This document shows, piece after piece, positions 39,306 through 47,090 of a stretch of DNA of 47,090 nucleotides. Numbering within the stretch: position 1 is the stretch's first letter; the number at the start of each line of letters is the position of its first letter. The position numbers and the translations under genes are program-made. Source of the stretch: Solirubrobacterales bacterium (lineage in GTDB: Bacteria > Actinomycetota > Thermoleophilia > Solirubrobacterales > Solirubrobacteraceae); the NCBI GenBank assembly GCA_019240655.1, contig JAFAXX010000007.1, forward strand, positions 1 through 47,090. The letters are read 5' to 3'. The notes beneath the pieces are model-generated. The model was not told the origin of the DNA, did no database searches, and saw only the letters and a list, made by a program, of their open reading frames with translations.

Positions 39306-39606
39306 GGATGGGGTCGACGATGAGTTCCTGACCGTCGCGGAGATCGCCGAGCGGCTCAAGCTCAACCAACAGACCCTGCGCAACTGGATAGAGCAGGGCC
39401 AACTCCCCGCCATCAGGATCGGCCGCCGCGTACGTATCCGACGCTCGGACTTCGAGCGCCTCGTGGAGGAGGGCTATAGCGGCCGTGCCCGCGAAAGCCC
39501 CGCCCAACCGGAGGGCCCAAGCGCGGAGGACTTCTGGAGCGGCGAGGCTATCGGCATCGCCCATCCGCCTCGGCCACACAACGATGAGCCGGAGGACGAG
39601 GCATGA
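39304..39606 (+). CDS. Excisionase/MerR-type helix-turn-helix protein
   Basis: The 100-aa protein has a winged HTH at the N-terminus, FLTVAEIAERLKLNQQTLRN followed by WIEQGQLPAIRIGRRVRI, as in excisionase-family DNA-binding proteins. The C-terminal half is acidic and proline-rich and carries AEDFWS (residues 74-79). No ribosome binding site is seen and the start lies in a palindrome, so it may be leaderless. Its last codons overlap the next ATG. No integrase is nearby, so it is more likely a local regulator than an active excisionase. Confidence 0.85.
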   Translation: MDGVDDEFLTVAEIAERLKLNQQTLRNWIEQGQLPAIRIGRRVRIRRSDFERLVEEGYSGRARESPAQPEGPSAEDFWSGEAIGIAHPPRPHNDEPEDEA

Positions 39607-40073
39607 GCTTCGAGACCGACCTCGACCGCGAGCGGGCGCGGATCATGCGCGCGGTTCGCCAGGCCGGTAACAGCTGGGCCGAGGCGATGCGCGCGCACAA
39701 GCTCGCGCCCCCTGACCTCGGCTTCGCCTCGAGGCTGCGGACCCTGGCCGGGGCGGCCGCGGAGGAGCAGATCGCCTGGGAGCATGCCCACGCCGCCGGC
39801 CTGCTGTGGCGACCGATTCCCGGCGCCGAGCACGCCGAGCCGCCGTACGAACTGCGTCCCGCCACCGGACGACGCGGCCCGACCGAACTGTGGTCGCGCT
39901 TCGACGCAGCAGTCGCAGGACTGAACCGCGCGATCACCGGCAGCGACGCGGCCGCGGTCGCCGACGCGTTCGGCGAACTGTCAGAGGCCGCCGGCCACCT
40001 GGCCGACGCCGTGACACGCGAGGACACCGCTAACCAGCCGGCAGCCCGGACTCGCGCCAGAGGCGCGGCATAG
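39603..40073 (+). CDS. Hypothetical helical protein coupled to the HTH gene
   Basis: The 156-aa product starts at an ATG overlapping the HTH gene stop. It is mostly helical, with a charged N-terminus (DLDRERARIMRAVRQAGNSW), a central proline-rich loop, and a C-terminal helix pair (FGELSEAAGHLADAVTRED). I do not recognise a named family. A frameshifted relative of its C-terminus lies about 500 bp upstream in the opposite direction. Coupling suggests it works with the HTH protein. Confidence 0.75.
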   Translation: MSFETDLDRERARIMRAVRQAGNSWAEAMRAHKLAPPDLGFASRLRTLAGAAAEEQIAWEHAHAAGLLWRPIPGAEHAEPPYELRPATGRRGPTELWSRFDAAVAGLNRAITGSDAAAVADAFGELSEAAGHLADAVTREDTANQPAARTRARGAA

Positions 40074-40200
40074 CGCGGCCGCGACCGGCGAAGCGCGACG
40101 CGGTACCGCTGCTATTCGCTGCCGTCGGGACACATGATCGTCCTGGTTCCGGATAACCCAGAAGTACAGATCGGACCTAACGCGGAATTCCGCCTTCGAT

Positions 40201-40293
40201 TCAGTCGCGCACCGTCGGCTGGTTCATCCTCCGCGCCGCCGCGACCTCGGCGACCGTGAGAAACGCGCCGTCGAGATCCACTCGAAGAGTCAT
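40201..40293 (-). pseudogene. HTH-gene relic with a Trp-to-stop change
   Basis: From an ATG at 40293 the minus strand reads FLTVAEVAAARRMNQPTVRD, then TGA, then IEGGIPR and a TAG. The intact HTH protein at 39304 reads FLTVAEIAERLKLNQQTLRN, then W, then IEQGQLP. The stop thus replaces the conserved tryptophan codon (TGG to TGA). No similarity continues past IPR. Confidence 0.7.
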
Positions 40294-40297
40294 GTCG

Positions 40298-40340
40298 TTG
40301 TCCAATTGAGACAAACTGGAACCAATCCAGCGCGTATACT
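40298..40340. promoter_or_regulatory. Operator-like palindrome and promoter before the 40397 gene
   Basis: TTGTC (40298-40302) and GACAA (40310-40314) are inverted copies around CAATTGA. A near-perfect -10 box TATACT lies at 40335-40340, 56 bp before the GTG at 40397. The site also faces the HTH relic, so it may be the old operator of that gene now controlling the membrane protein. Confidence 0.45.
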
Positions 40341-40396
40341 ACCCGGCCACTGAGGACGGGAGCGGCCGGGCCGGCCGAGAAAGGGCTGCAAAGGGC

Positions 40397-41470
40397 GTGG
40401 ATTGGGAGCCACCCGAGGCTGGCGGGGAGGAGACGCGGTCGGACGGCGACGTCGTGCCCTTCCCGCGCGACTGGCTTGGTCCGCGCGAGGAACTCGTGCC
40501 GTTCGGACCCTCGGCGAGACGCACGGAGGAACACCGGGCGCTCGACGACGGCGGTTTCTCGCCCCTGCGCGCGGAGGACTTCTGGAGCGAGAGTTCCGCG
40601 GCGATTCACGGCGCTCTCGAGGCGCCCGCGGCATCTCAGGACCACCGCCAGGTGGAGCCCCCGGCGAGCCACGGATTCTCAGCCGGGCCGCCGACCGCGC
40701 CGGCGCCGACTCCGCCGGCCACGCGGAAACGTTTGAACGCAATGAACGCCCGACGTGCCGCCCGGCGGCGTGGAGCAGCCATCGCGCACCTCGCCGCGAC
40801 GGCCGCCCGGGTGTCGGGAAGCTGGACTCGCCGCGTGCCCGCCCGGGCTCGCATTGTGGTGCGTCGGCGCCCTCTCGGCTCGCTCGACCGACGTCGTCTG
40901 GCGCCGGCCGCGGTGGTCGTGAGCCTGACCGCGGGCGCGGCGGTGGCAATTCCGGCGCTCAGCTCTCCCTCCCCGCCACGGCCGAGCACGAGCCCGAGTT
41001 CTCCTACTGTGCTGAGCGAGCTCGTCTCTCCCCCGCCGGGTCTCGACTTCGCGCACGTCGCCAATCGCGTGCTGGCGGAAAGCCACCGCGATCGGGCCGC
41101 GCACCCGCGACGCTCCGTCCGGTCGCACCCAGGGCATTCCACTCCCGCGGCTGCCAGCGTGAACCTCACCGTCTCGAGCGTTCGCGCGGCGGTGACCGCG
41201 CCTCCACGGATCAACACGGCGGTCTCGTCGACCGGCGCGGTCGGCGCCCCTTCGGTTGCGGTGGCACCGGCCGACACGAGCGCGCTCGGCACGGCCGCGG
41301 AGAGCCGCAATGCGGGCCGCCCCAGCAGCATCACTGGCGCCAGCAGCAACAGCACGACCGACGGCACCAGCGGAGCGACCTCTGCCCGGTCATCCGTGTC
41401 CGCCCCGGCAGCTTCCCCGTCCGGTCCCGCCGGACCGGGCGCGCCATTTGCCCCGGGTCACCTCGGATGA
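40397..41470 (+). CDS. Single-pass membrane protein with disordered extracellular tail
   Basis: The 357-aa protein has an acidic/proline-rich cytoplasmic part with PFPRDWLGPREELVPFG and AEDFWS (residues 59-64), a very basic stretch (about 112-170), one membrane segment (about 170-190, PAAVVVSLTAGAAVAIPAL), and a Ser/Thr/Ala/Pro-rich tail to the end. AAAGGG precedes the GTG. The pattern resembles an anti-sigma factor or wall-linked anchor, but no domain supports either. The AEDFWS codons are identical to those in the HTH gene. Confidence 0.7.
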   Translation: MDWEPPEAGGEETRSDGDVVPFPRDWLGPREELVPFGPSARRTEEHRALDDGGFSPLRAEDFWSESSAAIHGALEAPAASQDHRQVEPPASHGFSAGPPTAPAPTPPATRKRLNAMNARRAARRRGAAIAHLAATAARVSGSWTRRVPARARIVVRRRPLGSLDRRRLAPAAVVVSLTAGAAVAIPALSSPSPPRPSTSPSSPTVLSELVSPPPGLDFAHVANRVLAESHRDRAAHPRRSVRSHPGHSTPAAASVNLTVSSVRAAVTAPPRINTAVSSTGAVGAPSVAVAPADTSALGTAAESRNAGRPSSITGASSNSTTDGTSGATSARSSVSAPAASPSGPAGPGAPFAPGHLG

Positions 41471-41589
41471 GGCTGACCTCGGGACGAATGCAACAAGTGT
41501 GCAACAGCACCGTAAACACGGAGACACTCAGCGCGCGACCAAGTCCGCGCATGTGCTCAGATCGAGTCGGACCAGGAAGAGAGGCCTGA

Positions 41590-42102
41590 ATGAATCGAAT
41601 TCTGCGACACATCCGCGCTAACGCAATCGCGTACCTCGCGCTTTTTGTCGCGCTTGGCGGCACCGGCTACGCCGCCTACAGCCTGCCCGCCGCCAGCGTC
41701 GGCGAGCGACAGCTGAAAAACCACTCGATCGACCCGGTCAAGTTCGATCCAAAGTTCATCGCAGGCACTGTGCGGGCGTGGGCCGTCGTCGCGTCCAACG
41801 GGCGGGTCGTTGCCGGCGGGGGTGGGCCGAAGGTCTCCGCAGACGCGCCGTATCCCGGCGCGTTCGAGGTTCGTTGGGGCGCTCGCTTCCCGTCGGTGTG
41901 CGGCACCACGGGCAGCATCGATAGTAGCCATTCTCCAACTACGGAACAGATCCCCGTCCCGGGGAATGCCGCCGCCTCGTTCAGTGCTGGGTACGCAACT
42001 GCTTATAGCTCTGGAGGCAGGCCGAGCGCAACGTTCGTATACACCTACGACCAACGCGGACAACTCACGCCGCTCGGGTTCGATGTCGTCGTCATCTGCT
42101 GA
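41590..42102 (+). CDS. Secreted or anchored protein of the 'ALFVALGGTGYA' type
   Basis: The 170-aa product opens with a short basic stretch and a hydrophobic segment (NAIAYLALFVALGGTGYAAY, residues 11-30), followed by LPAASVGERQLKNHSIDP. This N-terminal pattern recurs in exported proteins of Thermoleophilia. The rest is beta-rich and ends VVVIC. GAAGAGAGG lies upstream of the ATG. Function is unknown. It stops 8 nt before the next gene start. Confidence 0.75.
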   Translation: MNRILRHIRANAIAYLALFVALGGTGYAAYSLPAASVGERQLKNHSIDPVKFDPKFIAGTVRAWAVVASNGRVVAGGGGPKVSADAPYPGAFEVRWGARFPSVCGTTGSIDSSHSPTTEQIPVPGNAAASFSAGYATAYSSGGRPSATFVYTYDQRGQLTPLGFDVVVIC

Positions 42103-42110
42103 GGGCGACG

Positions 42111-44222
42111 GTGCGCATTCCAATGCAACTTCGAATGAGCCACACGTTGCGCATAGCGTTTGCTGCGGCAAGTATGTACCTGGCGGTGACCACCGGAGTT
42201 TCCTACGCGGGCTATTACTACGTGAACGATTGCAGCTATTACGGAAACAGCGCTCCTGATTTTCGACCTTCGTCCACCGCCGCGCATTTAAGCCCATCGA
42301 ACGAGTGCTTGGTTTCGAGCGGTGCCGCGTCCCGTTCTCTCGAAATCAATGAGGAAGGCGGCGCGGTTCACCACGGATATGGAGCCGAGTGGTCGACCAC
42401 AACACCTTCTCCATTGATCCAAATAGTCAGTATCAATACTCCGGTCAATCTGGTTCTAGTCGACTGTGCGCTAAAGGCAGACGGGTTCACCGCGGAGTAT
42501 TTCTGGGGCGCCGGCGGCCAGAAGTACGGGACGCAATCGATTAGTTACGTCAACGGCTGCGCGGGCGGCGTCGGCTACGCCGATGGGATCAGCCGCGCAA
42601 TTCAACCGTCACGCTACGCAGGCTGGGACATCGGCTGCTGGCTGGAGACAGTGTGCCAGTCGAAGACGAGCAGCGAACGCCTCCTCGCGATAAACGGCAT
42701 CCGACTCGAGGCCCAGGAAAGCACCGGCCCTTCCCTTCTCGCCGCCCCCGCCACGAACCTCTACTACCACTCGGGATGGGTGCGCGGCGTCTGGCCGCTC
42801 ACGCTGTACGCCAGTGATCCCTCGGGCGTCTGCACGATGGCGACCATCATTGACGGGCTGACGGTGTCGAGTTGGGCGGACCCAAGCCCGGACCACAGCG
42901 CGTGGACGCAGTGCCACGGGTCCGCGCTTCCTGGCAGCCTCGATACGACCAAGTACGCCGACGGCCACCACTCTCTGTCGTACGCGGCCTCGAACTCTGC
43001 CGTGGTTGCGAGCACGGTTACGCGCACGGACGCCTCGCGGAATCCCGTGCTCATCGACAACGCGCCGGTCGGGGTCAGCTTGAGCGGCCCAGCCGACGCG
43101 CTGTCTACGGCGGGGACTCAATACGTCACGGCCACGGCGTCAGCAGGCCCAAGCGGCGTTGCCGGAATCGCTTGCACGATCGACGGATCCCCGTATCAGT
43201 GGCATGCCGGCGCCAGCGCGGCTCTCCCAGTACAGGGCCTGGGGCAGCACCGCGTCACCTGCTACGCGCAGAACAACTCGGTCAACGTGGACGGCGCCGC
43301 CGCGACATCGGCGCCGCAGGGCTGGACCATCACCATCCGCCGTCCGACCGAGCTCGGCATCGGCTTCACGCGACTGGTGGACGCGCTCCGATGTGGGCGG
43401 GTGCGCGTGCGCGTGCGGATTCCAGGTGCGTGGGTGACGGTGCAGCGGAAGCACCGCCGAGTTCGGGTCCGACGACCCGCCCGCTACCGCACCACCACGG
43501 TCATGCGGTGCCACCCCCGAACCGCGCGACGACGGGTGGTCGTCTGGAAGACGGTGACGAGGCACGGGCAGAAGGTCCGCGTGAAGATGATCGAGACCGA
43601 GCACGTGGTTCTCCCGCCACACTGGGTCAGCTCTACGACTCAACGGCTCGCGTTCGGCGCCGGCGCCACGATCAACGGCTGGCTCGGAACGTCGGATGGC
43701 ACTGCGCTGGCGGGGCAGCCAGTCTCGATCCTTGCTGCTCCCGATGACGGCCGCCAAACCTTTGCACCGATCGCGCAGGTGACAACTCGCACAGACGGCA
43801 GCTGGACGGTTCGCCTGCCCGCCGGGCCCTCACGACGGATCGAGGCGAGCTACGGCGGGCGCGCTGATGCCGAGCCCGCGATATCCGGTCAGGTGCAAAC
43901 GAGCGTTCTCGCCCGCGTGGTGTTGAAGATACGGCCGTCACGCACACACTGGGGCGGCCAGATCAAGATCAGCGGTCGCCTGCTTGGGGGCTATGTACCG
44001 GTTGGCGGAGAGCTCGTCGTGTTGTGGATCGGCTGGCCCGGAGGATCGACGGAGATCGGTCATCTGTACGCAGGCGCCAACGGGCGTTTCTCAAGCCCCT
44101 ACACGTTCCTGCGCGGCAACGGCACCGAGACCTACAAGCTCTGGGCCGCGACGGCGCGGGAGAGCGACTACCCATTCGCGCCGGCACGCTCGCCGGCGGT
44201 GGCGGTCACCGTAGCCGGCTAA
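42111..44222 (+). CDS. Large secreted protein with Ig-like domains and an arginine-rich middle
   Basis: The 703-aa protein has a signal peptide (about residues 1-31), a cysteine-containing beta-rich domain (32-210), two Ig-like stretches (about 211-420; TGPSLLAAPATNLYYHSGW, DNAPVGVSLSGPADAL), a strongly basic segment (about 428-503; RVRVRVRIPGAWVTVQRKHR), and two C-terminal Ig/carboxypeptidase-regulatory-like domains (510-703). GAGGG precedes the GTG. The first third is visibly less GC-rich than its neighbours. It may be a surface adhesin or matrix protein; no enzyme motif is seen. Confidence 0.75.
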   Translation: MRIPMQLRMSHTLRIAFAAASMYLAVTTGVSYAGYYYVNDCSYYGNSAPDFRPSSTAAHLSPSNECLVSSGAASRSLEINEEGGAVHHGYGAEWSTTTPSPLIQIVSINTPVNLVLVDCALKADGFTAEYFWGAGGQKYGTQSISYVNGCAGGVGYADGISRAIQPSRYAGWDIGCWLETVCQSKTSSERLLAINGIRLEAQESTGPSLLAAPATNLYYHSGWVRGVWPLTLYASDPSGVCTMATIIDGLTVSSWADPSPDHSAWTQCHGSALPGSLDTTKYADGHHSLSYAASNSAVVASTVTRTDASRNPVLIDNAPVGVSLSGPADALSTAGTQYVTATASAGPSGVAGIACTIDGSPYQWHAGASAALPVQGLGQHRVTCYAQNNSVNVDGAAATSAPQGWTITIRRPTELGIGFTRLVDALRCGRVRVRVRIPGAWVTVQRKHRRVRVRRPARYRTTTVMRCHPRTARRRVVVWKTVTRHGQKVRVKMIETEHVVLPPHWVSSTTQRLAFGAGATINGWLGTSDGTALAGQPVSILAAPDDGRQTFAPIAQVTTRTDGSWTVRLPAGPSRRIEASYGGRADAEPAISGQVQTSVLARVVLKIRPSRTHWGGQIKISGRLLGGYVPVGGELVVLWIGWPGGSTEIGHLYAGANGRFSSPYTFLRGNGTETYKLWAATARESDYPFAPARSPAVAVTVAG

Positions 44223-44295
44223 CGGGCGAAGCGAGCGGCTTCCGTGAGAGACCGGCAATGCACTCAGCCTGTCCACGCGGTGTGGATCTGACCGG

Positions 44296-45318
44296 CTATT
44301 TCGGTGTCGCGCGCCGACTCCGAGAATCGCCGACGGTGACGGGGGCGTGCTCGCTGCGGGCGAGCTCCATCCCATGGTGGAGCATGGCTGCGAACACCAC
44401 CAGCCATATCGCGACGCCCGGCCAGATCCAGATGCGGCCGAAGTCGGTTATTGCCGGAACATGTGCGGCGACGCCGACGTCGATGCTGCAGACCGAACAC
44501 ATGCCAACCGGGAACACGGTCGCCCACCGCCGCACGTCGTATGCCGGTCGCAGTCGCACCGACTCGGTTACGAGAAGGACCGGCAGCCAGGCGATCGTCA
44601 GCGCCCACAACGTAGTCGAGACCGCTTTCAGCGTTCCGGTGAGAGCGCTCAACTCGTGCAAGCGGTGGGCGGCGAGGGTGATCCGCCCGGCGGCGAGCGT
44701 GGAAATCGCCAGTGCACCACCGGTGATCCAGTGATCGCCGCGGCCGACGAGGAGCTGACGCACGTCGAACCGGGAGATCACGAACCCGTAGAGGGCCAGG
44801 CCGAGTACGAACGGCGCGAGGGCCGCGTAGCACAGCCAGTCGGCGCGCCCAGCGGCGGCGAGCGCGGCGGAGAGCACGGCGAGCGATTCGCTCGAGACGG
44901 TTAGCATCAGCGACACCCCCACCGTTGGTGTCACCCAATGCGCGAGCACCGGTCTGAGCAGCGCGAGCCAGAGCGCGAATGCGATCGCCAACAGGACGAT
45001 CGCGGCCAAGCTCCAGCCCAACTGTACGAGGCCGGTACCGAGAACCGCCGTCGCGGCGACGCCGGTCAGCGCGGCCGGAGAGCGGGCCTCCCGGCGGACG
45101 CGCTCGAGACCGCGGGCCAGACGGCCCGCGAGCAGTGCGCCCAGCGTAATCCAGGCAAGCGCGGCGATTGCCAGCAGGATCCGCGAGAGCGTCTGGCGGT
45201 GGTCGAGCGAGAGACCGATCGCGACGATCCCGGTGCCCATCACGACCGCGCCGGAGGCGGGGGTGATCGCGGCGAAGATCAAGTCGAGGACACCCACGGT
45301 TCGCTTCCCCAAGCTCAT
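44296..45318 (-). CDS. TDT/SLAC1-family membrane transporter or channel (TehA-like)
   Basis: The 340-aa protein has about ten hydrophobic segments and starts with SGAVVMGTGIVAIGL, the first-helix motif of the tellurite-resistance/dicarboxylate transporter (TDT) family. Members include TehA, Mae1 and the plant SLAC1 anion channel. The substrate is unknown. The ATG at 45318 is preferred; an in-frame TTG at 45330 would add four residues. It is convergent with the secreted-protein gene. Confidence 0.85.
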   Translation of the reverse strand: MSLGKRTVGVLDLIFAAITPASGAVVMGTGIVAIGLSLDHRQTLSRILLAIAALAWITLGALLAGRLARGLERVRREARSPAALTGVAATAVLGTGLVQLGWSLAAIVLLAIAFALWLALLRPVLAHWVTPTVGVSLMLTVSSESLAVLSAALAAAGRADWLCYAALAPFVLGLALYGFVISRFDVRQLLVGRGDHWITGGALAISTLAAGRITLAAHRLHELSALTGTLKAVSTTLWALTIAWLPVLLVTESVRLRPAYDVRRWATVFPVGMCSVCSIDVGVAAHVPAITDFGRIWIWPGVAIWLVVFAAMLHHGMELARSEHAPVTVGDSRSRRATPK

Positions 45319-45525
45319 GAGGTCAACCAACCGATCACGCGCATGAGCGGCTCAAGCTTCTGCGGTCCGGGGACCGGCCGGTCGGGTGGACGATGCTGAA
45401 GAGGTATTGGTTCATGGCGGCTTCTCTCGGGCACTCTCATTCGAGCCGCTCGTTCTGGTGCATTGGTCGCGCTCTGTACCTAACGGCCGGCCTCCAGATC
45501 GACATCAACCATGGAGGATTTCGTG

Positions 45526-45768
45526 ATGGCTGACCAGAAGAACCCGGACCCCTCGCAGGAGGTCGTCGACTACGTCGCCGACCGCGCCCCCGAGCTCGAC
45601 CCGCGTGAGGTCGCCGCGTTCATGCAGGAGCATGCCAAGCCCGCCGACGAGTCCGAGTCCCATCTCGGATGGGCAGTCCGGGTGATGCGCGAGCGCGGGG
45701 AGGCGGAGTTCGGCGAGGGCCTGCCAGTGGACCGGGTCGTCCAGCAGATGCGCGAGCGCAAGCGCTGA
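45526..45768 (+). CDS. Small acidic protein of unknown function
   Basis: The 80-aa product is charged and helical (VVDYVADRAPELDPREVAAF, then GWAVRVMRERGEAEFGEGLP). No named domain is evident. GGAGG at 45513-45517 lies 8 nt before the ATG at 45526, which decides against the upstream ATG at 45511 that would put the site inside the gene. It stands alone. Confidence 0.7.
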   Translation: MADQKNPDPSQEVVDYVADRAPELDPREVAAFMQEHAKPADESESHLGWAVRVMRERGEAEFGEGLPVDRVVQQMRERKR

Positions 45769-46151
45769 GACGGGCTCTGAAGCGCCGCGCCCGCCGGCGG
45801 CCTGCGGCCTGCGGTCAGGACTTCGGCGGCAGCGGCCTGGTTTGACGCCGCGCGCCACCCAGCGGCCACCTGGCGTCTAGTCATCGCTTCGTTGCTCGCT
45901 GGTCAGGGAGCTCTCCGTGCTAACCGGCCACTGGACCTCGCGGGTCGTTGGTTGACGAAGGGCCGTCCGCGCCCTCATCCGAGGCGTCGCGCTCCTGATT
46001 TTCTCGTGCGCGACGCGGTTCGGGCAGACCGCGGTTTGCACGCTTACCGGTCCACACAGAAATCCGTCAATGCGGTTACGAGTCGTGCACGATCCGCTGG
46101 CGCATCGTGGTATCGAAGAACAAGCGAATTTTCGACCGTAAAGGAGGAATC
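45769..46151. other. Gene-free gap of about 380 bp
   Basis: I see no convincing gene here. A minus-strand open frame (45877-46167) has no ribosome binding site and low-complexity content. The last bases hold AAAGGAGG (46140-46147), the ribosome binding site of the next small gene. No RNA structure was recognised. Confidence 0.5.
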
Positions 46152-46340
46152 GTGTTCGATGAACCACTCATCGACCCCACCGCCGGCGAGCGGGCGCGCG
46201 AGATCAGTCTGCACCCCGAACGGCCGCAACGCGTGATGGACCCGACCGATCCTCGATCGGGCGCGGACGCGCCACGGGTCGCCTCGCTCGAGGCGAAGGA
46301 CGACGAAGCGGCTGAGAGCGGAGGTTCCGTGCGGCGCTAG
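46152..46340 (+). CDS. Small hypothetical protein
   Basis: The 62-aa hydrophilic product (FDEPLIDPTAGERAREISLH, then acidic and Ser-rich) has no recognised domain. A strong AAAGGAGG lies 4 nt before the GTG, which supports translation and excludes an upstream in-frame GTG. Its TAG overlaps the stop of the convergent Crp/Fnr-type gene through a CTAG palindrome. Confidence 0.5.
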   Translation: MFDEPLIDPTAGERAREISLHPERPQRVMDPTDPRSGADAPRVASLEAKDDEAAESGGSVRR

Positions 46341-47090
46341 CCGCTCGCAAGGAAGCCGTCCAGGCCAGGGTCGCCCTCGGGGCTGCCGTCGGTCTCACGG
46401 CCGGCGTCTCTCTCACCGCCGCCGTCGGCCTCAGGGCCGCCGTCGCCCTCACGGCCGCCGTCGGCCTCAGGGTCGCCGGCGCCCCCGGGCCTCGACCCCC
46501 TCTGGCTTCGCATGTCCCGTAGCTGGCTGGGCGGTTCGCGGCTGAGCAGCCAGGTGTTGTCTTCATGCCGCCGCCTGACCAGGCCAGCATCGTCCAACCG
46601 CTTGAGCGCAACCGTCACCGACGGACGCTGGGCTCCCACCATCTCGGCGAGGTCGGAGTGCGACAGCGGTAGAGGCACGTGGGTTCCCTCGGGAGTAACG
46701 CGCCCGAAGCGGTCGGCCAGGTGCCAGAGCAGAGCCAGCAAGCGCGCATCCACATGGCGCAGGCAGTGGATCGCGACGTTGAAGGCAAGCGTGTGGGCTC
46801 GCTCCGCGGCGCGCGCGGTGAAGGCCTCGATCAGAGCCGGCCAGTGGACGATCGTGGCTAGGAAGCGGCGGTCCAGCCGCGCGAGCCGAATCTCCCGGAT
46901 CACCCGCCAACTTACCTCGAAGGGAAGAGGGGCGTTTTGGCCGAAGTCGTCCCACGGCCGCAGCACGGCGCCCGGGCCTACCAGCTCCCCGCAGTGCCGA
47001 CCGGCCACCGCGACGCGGCGGATCAGCAGCCCGTCGAGGACGAGCAGGCCAAGCAGGCCGTTCCCATCAAAAAGGCCACGATGAGGGTCG
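46337..47090 (-). CDS. Crp/Fnr-family regulator, N-terminus outside the window
   Basis: About 250 codons are visible. The first part, GLLVLDGLLIRRVAVAGRH, then GELVGPGAVLRPW, is the end of a cyclic-nucleotide-type beta-roll. A long helix follows, then a Crp-type winged helix, PLSHSDLAEMVGAQRPSVTV followed by ALKRLDDAGLV. The last ~55 residues are a repetitive acidic tail (GGREGDGGPEADGGGERDAG) not found in ordinary Crp proteins. The ligand is unknown because most of the sensor domain is missing. Confidence 0.85.
   Translation of the reverse strand, partial: DPHRGLFDGNGLLGLLVLDGLLIRRVAVAGRHCGELVGPGAVLRPWDDFGQNAPLPFEVSWRVIREIRLARLDRRFLATIVHWPALIEAFTARAAERAHTLAFNVAIHCLRHVDARLLALLWHLADRFGRVTPEGTHVPLPLSHSDLAEMVGAQRPSVTVALKRLDDAGLVRRRHEDNTWLLSREPPSQLRDMRSQRGSRPGGAGDPEADGGREGDGGPEADGGGERDAGRETDGSPEGDPGLDGFLASG

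Noticed and set aside
39304-39606. Active phage excisionase
   Set aside because: Only the HTH fold is shared. No integrase, phage structural gene or attachment site is linked to it here.
45877-46167. Minus-strand 96-codon open frame
   Set aside because: No ribosome binding site and unusual Cys/Arg/Ser content; it also overlaps the well-supported start site of the 46152 gene.
46380-46480. CRISPR-like repeats
   Set aside because: The short GGCCGCCGTCGG-type repeats are contiguous, in frame in the Crp-type gene, and lack spacers.

Overview
The window is high-GC DNA from what looks like a soil-type actinobacterium of the class Thermoleophilia (Solirubrobacterales-like). The case rests on GTG/TTG starts, 4-nt ATGA/GTGA overlaps, probable leaderless promoters, and secreted proteins of the 'AYLALFVALGGTGYA' type. 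This assignment is inference from gene style, not from a marker gene.

Positions 1-16732 form a catabolic island. A divergent MoxR-type ATPase (partial) faces a first molybdenum-hydroxylase operon: FAD subunit, 2Fe-2S subunit, a Mo subunit split into two genes, a cupin and a 4-OT-type tautomerase. After a DUF1858-like gene and a ~600-bp inverted-repeat element come larB-larC-larE (nickel-pincer nucleotide, NPN, biosynthesis) on the minus strand. Divergent from larB runs a second operon: AMP-forming CoA ligase, full-length Mo subunit, enoyl-CoA hydratase, FAD subunit, a 2Fe-2S subunit fused to a CoxG/SRPBCC domain, and a LarA-like NPN-dependent enzyme. The arrangement suggests a pathway that uses both a Mo and a Ni cofactor, with CoA activation. 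Its substrate cannot be read from the sequence.

Positions 16823-27170 hold central and carbohydrate metabolism: transketolase-transaldolase, a lutABC lactate-oxidation operon, a GH65 phosphorylase with beta-phosphoglucomutase, a VOC protein and a secreted retropepsin-like protein. Positions 27185-31026 hold two coupled P-loop ATPases of unknown role and a long-chain acyl-CoA ligase. Positions 31089-33810 look like a small island between tRNA-Phe and a partial copy of its 3' end. It carries a TetR-controlled MFS exporter, a coupled small gene and three evenly spaced palindromic operators.

Positions 33776-38549 hold an AlkZ-like DNA glycosylase homologue whose stop codon lies inside tRNA-Phe, then sixA, a Hrq1/MrfA-type helicase and a HAD phosphatase. 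Positions 38550-44222 are accessory: palindromic repeats, an excisionase-type HTH operon with two decayed relatives nearby, a single-pass membrane protein sharing the HTH protein's AEDFWS motif, and two secreted proteins. The window ends with a TDT/SLAC1-type membrane protein, two small proteins and a partial Crp/Fnr-type regulator with a repetitive acidic tail.
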